Positions 49,313-57,868 of a stretch of DNA of 64,000 nucleotides are shown here, piece after piece (position 1 is the first letter of the stretch; every line of letters begins with the position of its first letter). The notes under the pieces were generated by a model. The model saw only the letters and a list, made by a program, of their open reading frames with translations. It ran no database searches and was not told the origin of the DNA. The stretch covers positions 1 through 64,000 of the forward strand of contig JBMOMJ010000059.1 of assembly GCA_049324695.1 (NCBI GenBank). The letters run 5' to 3'. The stretch comes from PMG-095 sp049324695 (GTDB taxonomy: Bacteria; Myxococcota_A; Polyangia; Polyangiales; Polyangiaceae). Made by a program: the position numbers and the translations under genes.

Positions 49313-51847
49313 TTAGCCCTGTGACATCCAGGGCGTCGGCCCGGCTTGCTCACTCGCCGCGCCCTCCGTGCCCTCCTTACGAGAGCTAGGAGGTTGCACA
49401 CCTGCCGGCGCATCGGCGAGCGCCACGCGCAGCACATCGCTCAACGTTTCGGCAAAGTGGAACTCGAGCTCGCGCTGCACTTCGCTCGGCACGTCTTCTA
49501 GATCCGCCTCGTTCTGCTTGGGCAAGATGATGTGGCGAATCCCCGCGCGGTGCGCACCGAGCACCTTCTCCTTCACGCCGCCGATGGGCAGCACCCGTCC
49601 GCGCAGCGTGATTTCACCGGTCATGGCAACGTCCTTGCGCACCCGCCGCCCCGTCATGGCCGAAACCAGCGCCGTGGCGATGGTCACGCCTGCGCTGGGA
49701 CCATCTTTGGGGATGGCGCCGGCGGGCACGTGAATGTGCGCTTCGATCGAGCCCAGGCTCTGCGGAGGGATTTCGAGCTCGCGAGCGTGCGTTGCCGCGT
49801 ACGTGAGCGCCGCGCGTGCGCTCTCCTTCATCACGTCGCCGAGCTGCCCGGTGAGAATTAGAGCGACGTCGCCCCAACCTTCAGCTTCCACCGTGCTCTC
49901 CGGTCGGGCGCGTGAGTAGAGCTTTCGAACGGCTGCTTCGACGAACATGATGTCGCCACCTGCCGGGGTGTAATACATGCCGGTTGCGGCGCCGGACTCA
50001 TCGACTTCACTCGCGCGCTCCGGATGCACCTTGGGCCGCCCAAGCAGCTTCTTCACCTGCTCGGGACCAACTAGCGGCTCGAAGCCGTCACCGGACGCGA
50101 CCTTGCGTGCGAGCTTGCGACTGATGGCGCCGACCTGTCGCTCCAGCTGGCGAACGCCGCTTTCACGCGTGTACATGCTGATCAGCGCGTGCAACGCAGC
50201 GTCCTCGAAGCTCGGCTTGGGTTCATGCGCCGAAAGGCCCGATTCCTCGAGTTGTCGCGGCACGATATAGCGCTTGGCGATCTCGAGCTTCTCTCGCTCG
50301 GTGTAGCCCGAGAAGTTGACCACCTCCATGCGATCGAGCAGCGCCGGTGGAATGGTGTGTGCCACGTTGGCGGTGGCGATGAACAGCACCTCACTGAGAT
50401 CGAAAGCGACGTTCAGGTAGTGATCTGTAAACTCGTTGTTTTGCGCGGGATCCAGCACTTCCAGCAAGGCGCTGGCGGGATCGCCGTGGAACGAAGCGCC
50501 GAGCTTATCGACCTCGTCCAAGAGAAACACCGGGTTCTTGCTACCGGCCTGCTTCAAGCCAGCAACGATGCGCCCCGGCATGGCTCCCACATACGTGCGC
50601 CTATGGCCGCGAATGTCGGCTTCGTCGTGTACGCCACCGAGCGCGATGCGCACGTACTTGCGTCCCAGTGCTCGCGCGATGCCCTTGGCGATGCTCGTCT
50701 TGCCGACGCCGGGCGGGCCAACGAAGAGCAGAATCGAACCCTTAGCGCCGCGGCTCGGTTTCTCTGATTTCTCGGCGGCCTGCGATTTTTCCCCAGTAGA
50801 GGCATCGCTCGCCTTTTCTTGACGCGCCTGGAGCTCGCGCACGCTCAAAAACTCGAGCACGCGATCTTTCACGTCGCTCAGACCGTAGTGGTCCTCTTCC
50901 AGAACTTGCTCGGCCAGCTTGAGATCGAGCTTGTCCTCGGTGCGCTGGTTCCAGGGCAGCTCTGCCATCCACTGCAGGTGGTTGCGGATGACCTGCGCCT
51001 CCATCGACTCGGCGCCGACGCGCTCCAAGCGAGACAGCTCGCGTTGAGCTTCGGCCCGCGCCTGCTCGGGCAAGTCGAGCTTTTCCAGCTTCTCACGCAG
51101 TGCCTGCACTTCGTTTTCTTGGTCGCCCTCACCGAGCTCCTTGTGAATCGCCTTCAGCTGCTCGCGCAGGTACATTTCACGCTGCTTCGCGCCGATCTCC
51201 TCGGTCACGCTCTCGCGGATGCGTTGCTGCGCGTTGAGTTGCTCGATTCGCCGATGCAAATGCACCAGCACTTTGCGCAAGCGCTCTTCGACTCCCAACG
51301 TCTCGAGCAGCGCCTGCTTCTCTGCCACCGGCAACTCGAGATGAGTCGCAACCAAGTCCGCGAACTCACCCGGGCCGCTCACGGCGTTGATGACCTGCAC
51401 CAACACCTCCTCCGACAGGCCTCGTTGCTTGCCGAATTCGATGGCCCGCTCGCGCACCTCTCGGTAGAGCGCCACGAAAGCGGGATCTTCCTCGTTGAGC
51501 GGTTTCATTTCCGCTACCGGACGCACCAGGACGCGCGTCATCCCGCCCGACGGACGATACTCGAGCGCCGCGGCGCGCTCCTGCGGGGTGAGCAAGAGCT
51601 GCAAACCGCCAAGGCCGCGCTGCACCTCGCCAATGTGCGCAATGACGCCAATGCTGTAGAGCTTATCGGGAGAGTTGGCGTCGACCTCCTCGCGCTCGCT
51701 GACGGCGAACACCGTACGGTCGCCCTTCAGAGCTTCCTCCACCGCCTTCAGCGATGCGGCGCGGCCGACTCCGATGGGAATGGTGGTACCTGGGAATGCC
51801 ACCGCACCGCGCAGAGCGAGGAGCGGCAATTGACGACGTTCAGACAT
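49313..51847 (-). CDS. lon: Lon protease
   Basis: 844 residues. The LON substrate-binding domain (about 5-205) begins LPLLALRGAVAFPGTTIPI. The AAA+ module has Walker A GPPGVGKTS at 377-385 and FLLDEVDKLG near 441. The protease domain has Ser718 in PKDGPSAG and Lys761 in GGVKEK, the Ser-Lys dyad 43 residues apart as in E. coli Lon. An insertion of about 25 residues rich in Lys, Ser and Glu lies just before Walker A (about 342-369), longer than in most Lon proteins. It degrades misfolded and regulatory proteins in the cytoplasm. Confidence 0.97.
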   Translation of the reverse strand: MSERRQLPLLALRGAVAFPGTTIPIGVGRAASLKAVEEALKGDRTVFAVSEREEVDANSPDKLYSIGVIAHIGEVQRGLGGLQLLLTPQERAAALEYRPSGGMTRVLVRPVAEMKPLNEEDPAFVALYREVRERAIEFGKQRGLSEEVLVQVINAVSGPGEFADLVATHLELPVAEKQALLETLGVEERLRKVLVHLHRRIEQLNAQQRIRESVTEEIGAKQREMYLREQLKAIHKELGEGDQENEVQALREKLEKLDLPEQARAEAQRELSRLERVGAESMEAQVIRNHLQWMAELPWNQRTEDKLDLKLAEQVLEEDHYGLSDVKDRVLEFLSVRELQARQEKASDASTGEKSQAAEKSEKPSRGAKGSILLFVGPPGVGKTSIAKGIARALGRKYVRIALGGVHDEADIRGHRRTYVGAMPGRIVAGLKQAGSKNPVFLLDEVDKLGASFHGDPASALLEVLDPAQNNEFTDHYLNVAFDLSEVLFIATANVAHTIPPALLDRMEVVNFSGYTEREKLEIAKRYIVPRQLEESGLSAHEPKPSFEDAALHALISMYTRESGVRQLERQVGAISRKLARKVASGDGFEPLVGPEQVKKLLGRPKVHPERASEVDESGAATGMYYTPAGGDIMFVEAAVRKLYSRARPESTVEAEGWGDVALILTGQLGDVMKESARAALTYAATHARELEIPPQSLGSIEAHIHVPAGAIPKDGPSAGVTIATALVSAMTGRRVRKDVAMTGEITLRGRVLPIGGVKEKVLGAHRAGIRHIILPKQNEADLEDVPSEVQRELEFHFAETLSDVLRVALADAPAGVQPPSSRKEGTEGAASEQAGPTPWMSQG

Positions 51848-52089
51848 TCCCCTTGCATGTGCACGCTGGGCGGCCTGCGCTAGTCCCCTCTACCTAATCG
51901 ATTTGCTAGGAAAACGCGGAAATACGCCGCTGAAACTTCGCGACCGAAGCGCACGTATCTACTTTTCCGTCTCCCGTTTGGCTGAGGATTCGTCCGACGT
52001 CGCGTGCACGGTTCCGTCACGGCAGTGGTTCTCTGATTGCAGCTGACTTGGTCAGCCGCGTGGGCCCCGCGTGGGCACTGTACGCCCCG

Positions 52090-53166
52090 TCACTTGGCGG
52101 AGTCGAACAGCTTCACGAAGTCGGCGCTGTGGAGGACGACGTTCATATTGCGGTCGAGGTGGGGCGCGTCGATTGTGATGTTGCAGCCGGCGTTGCGGTA
52201 TTCGGTGTGTTGGTCACCGACGAAGGGTAGGCGCGCCGAGGCTACGCTGTATTTCTTGGCGTAAGTGGCGTGGAGTTTCTTCACGGCATCGGCGTAGGCG
52301 TCTTTGCCGACTTGTTTCGTGCCGCTGGCTGTAAGAGCAGTGAGGAGATCTTCGCGATCGAAGATGAGGGTGACGCGATCGATGTTTGGAGCTTCAATGA
52401 TGGACGAGCCAAGGTTGAGCATGCGACCTTGGGAGAATTTGTTGGTGCCGGCATCGATTGGGAAGGAGCGGGTGCGCGCGAATGCGTTGAAGACGACGTC
52501 GGCCCAACGCACTTTGCCCAGGGTGTAGCCAGCGAATTCGGCGCAGCCATTCGTTATCGGCGCGGGGCGCAGGGTGCCGTCTTCGGCGAAGGACTCGACG
52601 CTGGTGAGTTTGTTGTCTTGGAAGGTTGCGCGCGCGCGGAGTTTGCCGCTTGTGTCAGTGACGGACCAGGTGCCGCTCGGCGCATCGGCGGTCATGGTGC
52701 CGGCTACGACGAGTCCATCGAACGCGAGGTACTTGAATGGGCCGCTGAGTTGGTCGTGGAGGTAGGTACCGGTCTGTTTTGGTTTGCCCCCGGCGTAGAC
52801 GGCGAAGGCACCTTCGCGCTGGCCATTTTTATACGTGAGATCGGTGCTGAGCTTTCCGTCGTCTTCCCACTTTTGCCAGTGGCCATCGAGGCGATCGGCT
52901 CGAAAGCTTCCCTCTTCGGCCTTTTGCCCGCTTTGATGAAAGGCCGTGTAGGGGCCGTCTTTGACGTAGTTGCCGGCTTTGTCTTTGACTACGGAGAAGA
53001 TCTCTTTCCTCTGTCCGTTTTCGAATTTGGTTTCGCGTTGCTCGCGCCCGAGTGGCGTGTCCGTTTGGGAAGCTTGGACGCTTGCAGAGGGTGACTTGCA
53101 TGCAATTGCGGTCAAGACGGCGACCGCGAGCGCGCATGAGTTCGAGCGTTGAATCAGATGGATCAT
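52090..53166 (-). CDS. MORN-repeat lipoprotein
   Basis: 358 residues. The lipobox Cys23 (LTAIAC) is followed by MORN-type repeats (KDGPYTAFHQSGQKAEEGSF, LDGHWQKWEDDGKLSTDLTYK, GQREGAFAVYAGGKPKQTG), about residues 55-190. The C-terminal half (about 210-358) is another domain that resembles the C-termini of the next two genes upstream: AGYTLGKVRWADVVFNAF, VTLIFDREDLLTALTAS, HATYAKKYS and NVVLHSADFVKLF. It is on the same strand as those genes, 48 nt downstream. The function is unknown. Confidence 0.82.
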   Translation of the reverse strand: MIHLIQRSNSCALAVAVLTAIACKSPSASVQASQTDTPLGREQRETKFENGQRKEIFSVVKDKAGNYVKDGPYTAFHQSGQKAEEGSFRADRLDGHWQKWEDDGKLSTDLTYKNGQREGAFAVYAGGKPKQTGTYLHDQLSGPFKYLAFDGLVVAGTMTADAPSGTWSVTDTSGKLRARATFQDNKLTSVESFAEDGTLRPAPITNGCAEFAGYTLGKVRWADVVFNAFARTRSFPIDAGTNKFSQGRMLNLGSSIIEAPNIDRVTLIFDREDLLTALTASGTKQVGKDAYADAVKKLHATYAKKYSVASARLPFVGDQHTEYRNAGCNITIDAPHLDRNMNVVLHSADFVKLFDSAK

Positions 53167-53214
53167 CCTGGCGTCCCCTTGTGTTGAAGGTCAGCGCGGG
53201 TGTGCGGCTGAGAA

Positions 53215-54537
53215 TCAGAACGCGGTGCCGTGCTGGCTCTTGAGTTCGTTGAGTTTCTGCTCTTCGTGGCGCTCGATGGCAGCTTTGAGTTCTGCGTCGA
53301 GCGCAAGGTTCACGTAGGCGAGTTCGGTTCGAAAGAACTTCGAAGCGAGTTCGAGCAAGAAGCCGCTGGGTAACTGCCAGCTGGTGCTCGAGTCGCTGGA
53401 TTTGCTGGCGGCGCCGTACTCGGCGGACAACGCGCGCTGCATGTTGGCGCGTTGATCGGCGTTGAGATCGCCGTAGTACTTGACGCGCACGACGCGTTCA
53501 CTGGCGTCGTAGAGAACCTTCATTTGGCGGAAACCAGGCAGGTTCAAGCAGGTGATGTCGTAGTGGCTCACATTGCGATTTTCGACGCGTTCACGCGCGC
53601 AGCCATGAGCCACGATGGCACGCTCGAAGCTGTCGCGAGTTGCACTGGCCAGTGCGACCCCGAACAGGCGCGGACCAAATTCAGGCGCAGTGGGGGCTGT
53701 CTCGGGCGCGGCGGCGTGAGTAGTCGAGTTGGTCGCAATCGCGTTTGCCGGCAACGACGAGTTGGTCCAGCGCCGTGCCGTCGTGTGGAGGAGGGTACTC
53801 AAGTCGGGGGCGAGCGTCGCAGGCACTGCGTCGACGACGAGGCGAAGCTCACGAGGTGGTTGCGTGAGCTCTCCCCGAAGCAGCTCGAAGCTGGCGTTAC
53901 CGTTGTGCGATGTTCGTCGTTGTGAAACAGGCTGACCATCGGCGAGCAGGGTGACGGGCACGTCGGGCGCTGGCGACGCATGGCATGCCTTCACTTCTTC
54001 GTGAACCTCGTCGTGACGTTTGGTGTCTTTGGTGTCGATCGAACGAATGCTACCGACGATGCCTTCGATGAGAAGCGGCGGACCGAGAACGCCCCCGAAG
54101 AGCACCATGGTACCAGCACCGGTCAGGTGACTCGAACTATCGCCGTCCTTGCGACTGAGCGGCTCACCCCGCGCGTGACTGACGAGACCCGCAACGAAGA
54201 AGGGCGTCGCCAGTGCGCCCGCCGCAAGCAAGAGGCCCGCCTGCGAGGTACGACGCGTGGTAGTCGTGGTTTCCCAGGTTTCCACGCGCTTCGCCGAGCA
54301 ACGGGAAGCTTGCGCCACCGTCAAATGAAGCCGAAGGCTCTGGCCGTCTGGTGAGAGCGCGCTGCCGGTAGACATGGCGATCGGGTAGGCCACACCATCC
54401 ATCGGTCTCTCACGCACGTCGGTGTGGATGAGCTGGCGTTTGACCGTTGGAGCGTCGACGTGCACCGGCAGGCACGCGATGGCCAACGTGGCGCTCAGCA
54501 CGAGCGCGACGCGCCAGGGTGAACCGGAAACGCGCAT
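53215..54537 (-). CDS. Lipoprotein with hydrophobic helix pair and shared C-terminal domain
   Basis: 440 residues from the ATG at 54537; the longer frame overlaps the Sel1 gene. The lipobox Cys22 (LAIAC) is followed by an N-terminal part with two hydrophobic segments (LLLAAGALATPFFVAGLVSH and VLFGGVLGPPLLIEGIVG), then a beta-rich segment (VPVTLLADGQPVSQ, SFELLRGE). The C-terminal domain (about 290-440) is RLFGVALASATRDSFERAIV, then MKVLYDASERVVRVKYYG, then RALSAEYGAAS. It resembles the ends of the MORN and Sel1 proteins on either side. It lies 5 nt after the Sel1 stop, in one operon. The function is unknown. Confidence 0.8.
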   Translation of the reverse strand: MRVSGSPWRVALVLSATLAIACLPVHVDAPTVKRQLIHTDVRERPMDGVAYPIAMSTGSALSPDGQSLRLHLTVAQASRCSAKRVETWETTTTTRRTSQAGLLLAAGALATPFFVAGLVSHARGEPLSRKDGDSSSHLTGAGTMVLFGGVLGPPLLIEGIVGSIRSIDTKDTKRHDEVHEEVKACHASPAPDVPVTLLADGQPVSQRRTSHNGNASFELLRGELTQPPRELRLVVDAVPATLAPDLSTLLHTTARRWTNSSLPANAIATNSTTHAAAPETAPTAPEFGPRLFGVALASATRDSFERAIVAHGCARERVENRNVSHYDITCLNLPGFRQMKVLYDASERVVRVKYYGDLNADQRANMQRALSAEYGAASKSSDSSTSWQLPSGFLLELASKFFRTELAYVNLALDAELKAAIERHEEQKLNELKSQHGTAF

Positions 54538-54542
54538 ATGCC

Positions 54543-57032
54543 TCAAAACGCGCCGCTCTGACTGGCTTCGCGTCGCTTTCTGGCGGCGCCGTCGTCGTGA
54601 GCAATTTCGCGATCCATTTGAGCGAGGCGCTTCGGATTCTTGTAGTCCATGTGAGTCGTGGTGTCGGGCCAATCGCGGTGGATCGAGAGCTGAACACCGT
54701 CGGGCAGTACCCATTCGTAACGCATGGGTCCGAGGCTCGGATTGCCACGCTGCGAGGTGGGGCGACCGTATTTGCGTGCTACTCGCTCCGCGATGCGAAC
54801 GACTTGTCCAGCGTCGACGTGCGACGGGAATTCGTAGGTAGCTCGCGCGAGCCAGGCATTGTCGCGCGTATACCAGAGTTGTAGTGTGCGCGATTCATCG
54901 AGCACGTGGCTGCTGTCGTAAGAGTCGTACCAGCGATCGTCGCTTTCGCTGGTTGCTGGCGCGTCCGAGCGACTGAGCGCGCGGCGCAGCTCACGACGGC
55001 TGGCGCACGCGAGTTTGACGCCGAACAGCTCCGTTTTGGCGTGACGCGCGCAAGCAGTTCGCTCCCGCAGATCCGCCAGAGCTTGCCGCGCGTCCTTGTC
55101 GCCATGCGTATTGGCTTGGACAAGCAAGCGCTCGGCGACAACCACATCGGCCGGCACTCCGCGACCTTCCGCATAGGCCAGGCCGAGCTCGTACTCACTC
55201 CCCGCGTGACGTTGCTTGGCGCCCTCCGCGTACCAGAACGCTGCCGCGGCGTCGTCTCTTGGCACACCCACGCCGGTTTCGAGACACTTGGCGAAGCCAT
55301 ACTGAGCGCCGGCGCGGCCTGCCTTGGCGGCGATGAGCAGCTGCTTACAGCCTTCTGCTGCGTCGTAGTCCGGACCCGACCAGAAGCGCAGTGCGCGCCC
55401 GAGTTCTTGTGCGCCGCGGGCATCGCCTTTGGAGGCGGCTTTCCGGTACCACTCGATCGCCGCGTGAAGATCCTTGGGAACGCCCAGGCCCCGCTCGTAG
55501 AGGCTGCCTAAGTCGATTTGTGCCATCACGTCGCCCTGCTGCGCCGAGCGCTCGTACCACTCGCGTGCGCGGGCGAGATCTTTGCCAACGCCGATACCGT
55601 TTTCGTAGCAATACCCCACGTCGGTCATGCCTCTCGGAGAACCACTTTCCGCAGCGCGGCTGAACCACGCGAACGCCTGCGCAGGATTCTTCTCGGTGCC
55701 CTCACCGTTGACGTACATCCAGCCTAGGTTGTGCTGAGCCGTGGCGTTCCCATGCTCGGCGGCACGTCGATACCACTTCAAGGCTGCGGCTAAATCTTGG
55801 CCTAGCTTGGTTCCAGCGTAGAGCACACCGATGTTCGATTCGGCAGCGCTGATGCCGTGCTCTGCAGCGCGCTGATACAGCTCCAAGGCGCGCTTCGGAT
55901 CCTCGTCTGGGCCTTCACCATCGTATGATAACGCGAGCAGGTACAAGGCCGGGCCGTTGTCTTGGGCCGCTGCTTTTTCGAACCAGCGACGCGCCGCAAC
56001 CAGATCGCGCGCAACACCAGTGCCTTCTGAGTAGCGCAGCCCGAGCTCGCTCTGAGCATCGGCCAGCCCGTGCTGGGCGGCACGCGTGCACAACTCGAGA
56101 CTCAAAGCCTGGTTTTGTGGCACGTGCTTGCCTTGCTGGTACACGCGGCTGAGCTCGAGAGCAGCGGCGTCATCACCGTGATCATTCGCGCGGGCGAGCC
56201 AACGAAGACCTTCTGTAGGATCCTTCTTCACTCCCCTGCCTTCCAAATAGGCTTTTCCAAGGCGACGTTCGGCTGCTGGTAGGCCTAGCTGCGCGGCGCG
56301 TTCGAAATGCTGAGCGGCAATCGAGTCGCTTTTGACAGTGCCGTTTCCACGCTCGACGTGCAGGCCAAGATCGAACTCTGCATCGGCGTCGGCTTGGGCG
56401 GCGGCTTTGCGGAACCATTCGACCGCCCCGGCGGCGTCCTTGGGAGCCAGCAGCCGCGCGAGCGCGCGTTGGGCAGGCGCGTAACCCGCATTGGCTGACT
56501 GGCGCAACCAACGTTCGGCGGCGGTTGCATCGGGCTCGCCGTCGCGATGAAGAATGGCCAAGGCGTACTGCGAGGCTGGGTCGCCCGCTTGTGCGGCCTG
56601 CATCAAGCTAGCTTTTGCTCGTGCAAGCAAAGTTGGCGCCTTGGTTGGTGCGCGCGCCGGACCAGAGCCTGTGTACACCAACGCAAGCGCGAGTTCGCAA
56701 AATGCGTCTTTGGACTGCGCTCGTTGCTCCAACCAGGCAACCGCGGCTGCATGGCCTGCGATGGCCGCACGTAATGCCCATGAGCTCGCTCGCAATGCGT
56801 CGCGCGGCACTCCGTCGCCATCGGCGTAACGTTGTGCCAAACGGAGCTGAAGTTCCGGTTGCGCAGGGTAGAGATGAATTGCGCTCTGAGCGACTGCCGA
56901 CGGCGCTGCCACGGGAGCCGCAACCGGTTTGACGCTGCGCGAGCCCTCGCCCGCGGCGTGCGAAGCGCCGCAGCCCACTGCCGCGCAGAACACGATGCCC
57001 GCGCAAATTCCCGCTCCGAATTGGTGTGCCAT
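54543..57032 (-). CDS. Sel1-repeat lipoprotein
   Basis: 829 residues. The lipobox Cys21 (AAVGC) is followed by about fifteen Sel1-like repeats (for example YALAILHRDGEPDATAAERW, ALYLLALSYDGEGPDEDPKR, HNLGWMYVNGEGTEKNPAQA, YELGLAYAEGRGVPADVVVA), an alpha-solenoid used for protein interactions. After the repeats comes a separate C-terminal domain (about 675-829): ELFGVKLACASRRELRRAL, WYDSYDSSHVLD, LQLWYTRDNAWLARATYEF and VARKYGRPTSQ. It is the first gene of the operon, and the palindrome ATCCCCC-N4-GGGGGAT lies 35 nt upstream of its start. Confidence 0.87.
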   Translation of the reverse strand: MAHQFGAGICAGIVFCAAVGCGASHAAGEGSRSVKPVAAPVAAPSAVAQSAIHLYPAQPELQLRLAQRYADGDGVPRDALRASSWALRAAIAGHAAAVAWLEQRAQSKDAFCELALALVYTGSGPARAPTKAPTLLARAKASLMQAAQAGDPASQYALAILHRDGEPDATAAERWLRQSANAGYAPAQRALARLLAPKDAAGAVEWFRKAAAQADADAEFDLGLHVERGNGTVKSDSIAAQHFERAAQLGLPAAERRLGKAYLEGRGVKKDPTEGLRWLARANDHGDDAAALELSRVYQQGKHVPQNQALSLELCTRAAQHGLADAQSELGLRYSEGTGVARDLVAARRWFEKAAAQDNGPALYLLALSYDGEGPDEDPKRALELYQRAAEHGISAAESNIGVLYAGTKLGQDLAAALKWYRRAAEHGNATAQHNLGWMYVNGEGTEKNPAQAFAWFSRAAESGSPRGMTDVGYCYENGIGVGKDLARAREWYERSAQQGDVMAQIDLGSLYERGLGVPKDLHAAIEWYRKAASKGDARGAQELGRALRFWSGPDYDAAEGCKQLLIAAKAGRAGAQYGFAKCLETGVGVPRDDAAAAFWYAEGAKQRHAGSEYELGLAYAEGRGVPADVVVAERLLVQANTHGDKDARQALADLRERTACARHAKTELFGVKLACASRRELRRALSRSDAPATSESDDRWYDSYDSSHVLDESRTLQLWYTRDNAWLARATYEFPSHVDAGQVVRIAERVARKYGRPTSQRGNPSLGPMRYEWVLPDGVQLSIHRDWPDTTTHMDYKNPKRLAQMDREIAHDDGAARKRREASQSGAF

Positions 57033-57066
57033 GACTCCGAACTACTCCCACTGAGCTCACGGCCGC

Positions 57067-57084
57067 ATCCCCCACCCGGGGGAT
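57067..57084. promoter_or_regulatory. Palindrome ATCCCCC-N4-GGGGGAT upstream of the Sel1 operon
   Basis: ATCCCCCACCCGGGGGAT, perfect 7-bp arms with a 4-bp centre, 35 nt upstream of the Sel1 gene start and touching the LuxR-type stop. An almost identical palindrome occurs at 57847-57864 before the kinase gene. Two copies with the same spacing, at the edges of the gene that encodes a LuxR-type protein, suggest operators for it. Confidence 0.6.
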
Positions 57085-57755
57085 CAGTAGCCGAGCGCCA
57101 TAATCTTTCGGATCAGGAGCGTCTTCGCGTCAACACCTCGTTCGCGGGCACCGTCGATGTGCAGCCGCTGATAGACGCTCTTCAAGTGGTCCTTCACTGT
57201 ATCGAGCTTGATCCCGTGCTGCTCGGCTATTTTCGCCGTGGTTAGCCCGCGCGCGATTTCCACGGCGACCGTAGCCTGCATCTTCGTGAGACCAAGCGAG
57301 TGCGCCACCAAGCGTTGCGGTGGAACGAAGTCTGCTTCCGCCCTCGCCAAACGTAACTCGATCAACGGAGTTTGCCGCTTGGGACTCACCAGTGAGCTCA
57401 AACGAATCATCACCCGTTCGCTCGGATCCGCCGCCGGGCCGATGGACCAACCGACAAGCCCGTCGTCTCCCAAAGTGTTCTTCGCCGCCGTAACGGCAAT
57501 TCGCTGCGACAGCTCCTCGTCCAGACTGGCATCGGCGCAACGGACGATATCGCCTTTGAGCTTGAGCACCTTCCCTTCGGAAAGCAGCTGTTTCCCGTGT
57601 GCATTCGAGTACTTGTGGCGCTGGGCCAAGTCCACCACCACGATCGCGAGTCGCCAGGATCCGAGAATGAGCTCGCGGATGCTCGCCGTAGACACGCTAG
57701 TCTCCGGCACGGAGGTCGCGGATTCGGAATCGTCCGGATCGGTTCCAGTGGTCAC
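57084..57755 (-). CDS. LuxR/FixJ-type transcriptional regulator
   Basis: 223 residues. The C-terminal GerE/LuxR HTH is clear: LGLTKMQATVAVEIARGLTTAKIAEQHGIKLDTVKDHLKSVYQRL. The N-terminal part (about 30-150) is a PAS-like sensor (WRLAIVVVDLAQRHKYSNAHGKQLL, then LSSLVSPKRQTPLIEL). No receiver Asp motif is present, so it is not a classical response regulator. It is divergent from the Ser/Thr kinase, and the Sel1 operon lies just downstream in the same direction. Both have the ATCCCCC palindrome upstream. Confidence 0.9.
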   Translation of the reverse strand: MTTGTDPDDSESATSVPETSVSTASIRELILGSWRLAIVVVDLAQRHKYSNAHGKQLLSEGKVLKLKGDIVRCADASLDEELSQRIAVTAAKNTLGDDGLVGWSIGPAADPSERVMIRLSSLVSPKRQTPLIELRLARAEADFVPPQRLVAHSLGLTKMQATVAVEIARGLTTAKIAEQHGIKLDTVKDHLKSVYQRLHIDGARERGVDAKTLLIRKIMALGY

Positions 57756-57846
57756 GGCTTCGCTCCCTGTTCACGCCGCGCTCAGCAACCACGCTGAGCC
57801 TACAAATGCAGCTCTCGGTCGAGTACCATTGGCACGGATTCGATGC

Positions 57847-57864
57847 ATCCCCCGACTGGGGGAC
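57847..57864. promoter_or_regulatory. Palindrome ATCCCCC-N4-GGGGGA before the kinase gene
   Basis: ATCCCCCGACTGGGGGAC, with one mismatch in the outer base compared with 57067-57084 and the same 4-nt centre. It is 5 nt before the ATG of the kinase, so it could act as an operator or, as RNA, as a hairpin that hides the purine-rich ribosome-binding site. Confidence 0.55.
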
Positions 57865-57868
57865 ACGT

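Noticed and set aside
50819..51883. A 354-codon plus-strand open frame
   Set aside because: Antisense to the Lon N-terminal and AAA+ coding region.
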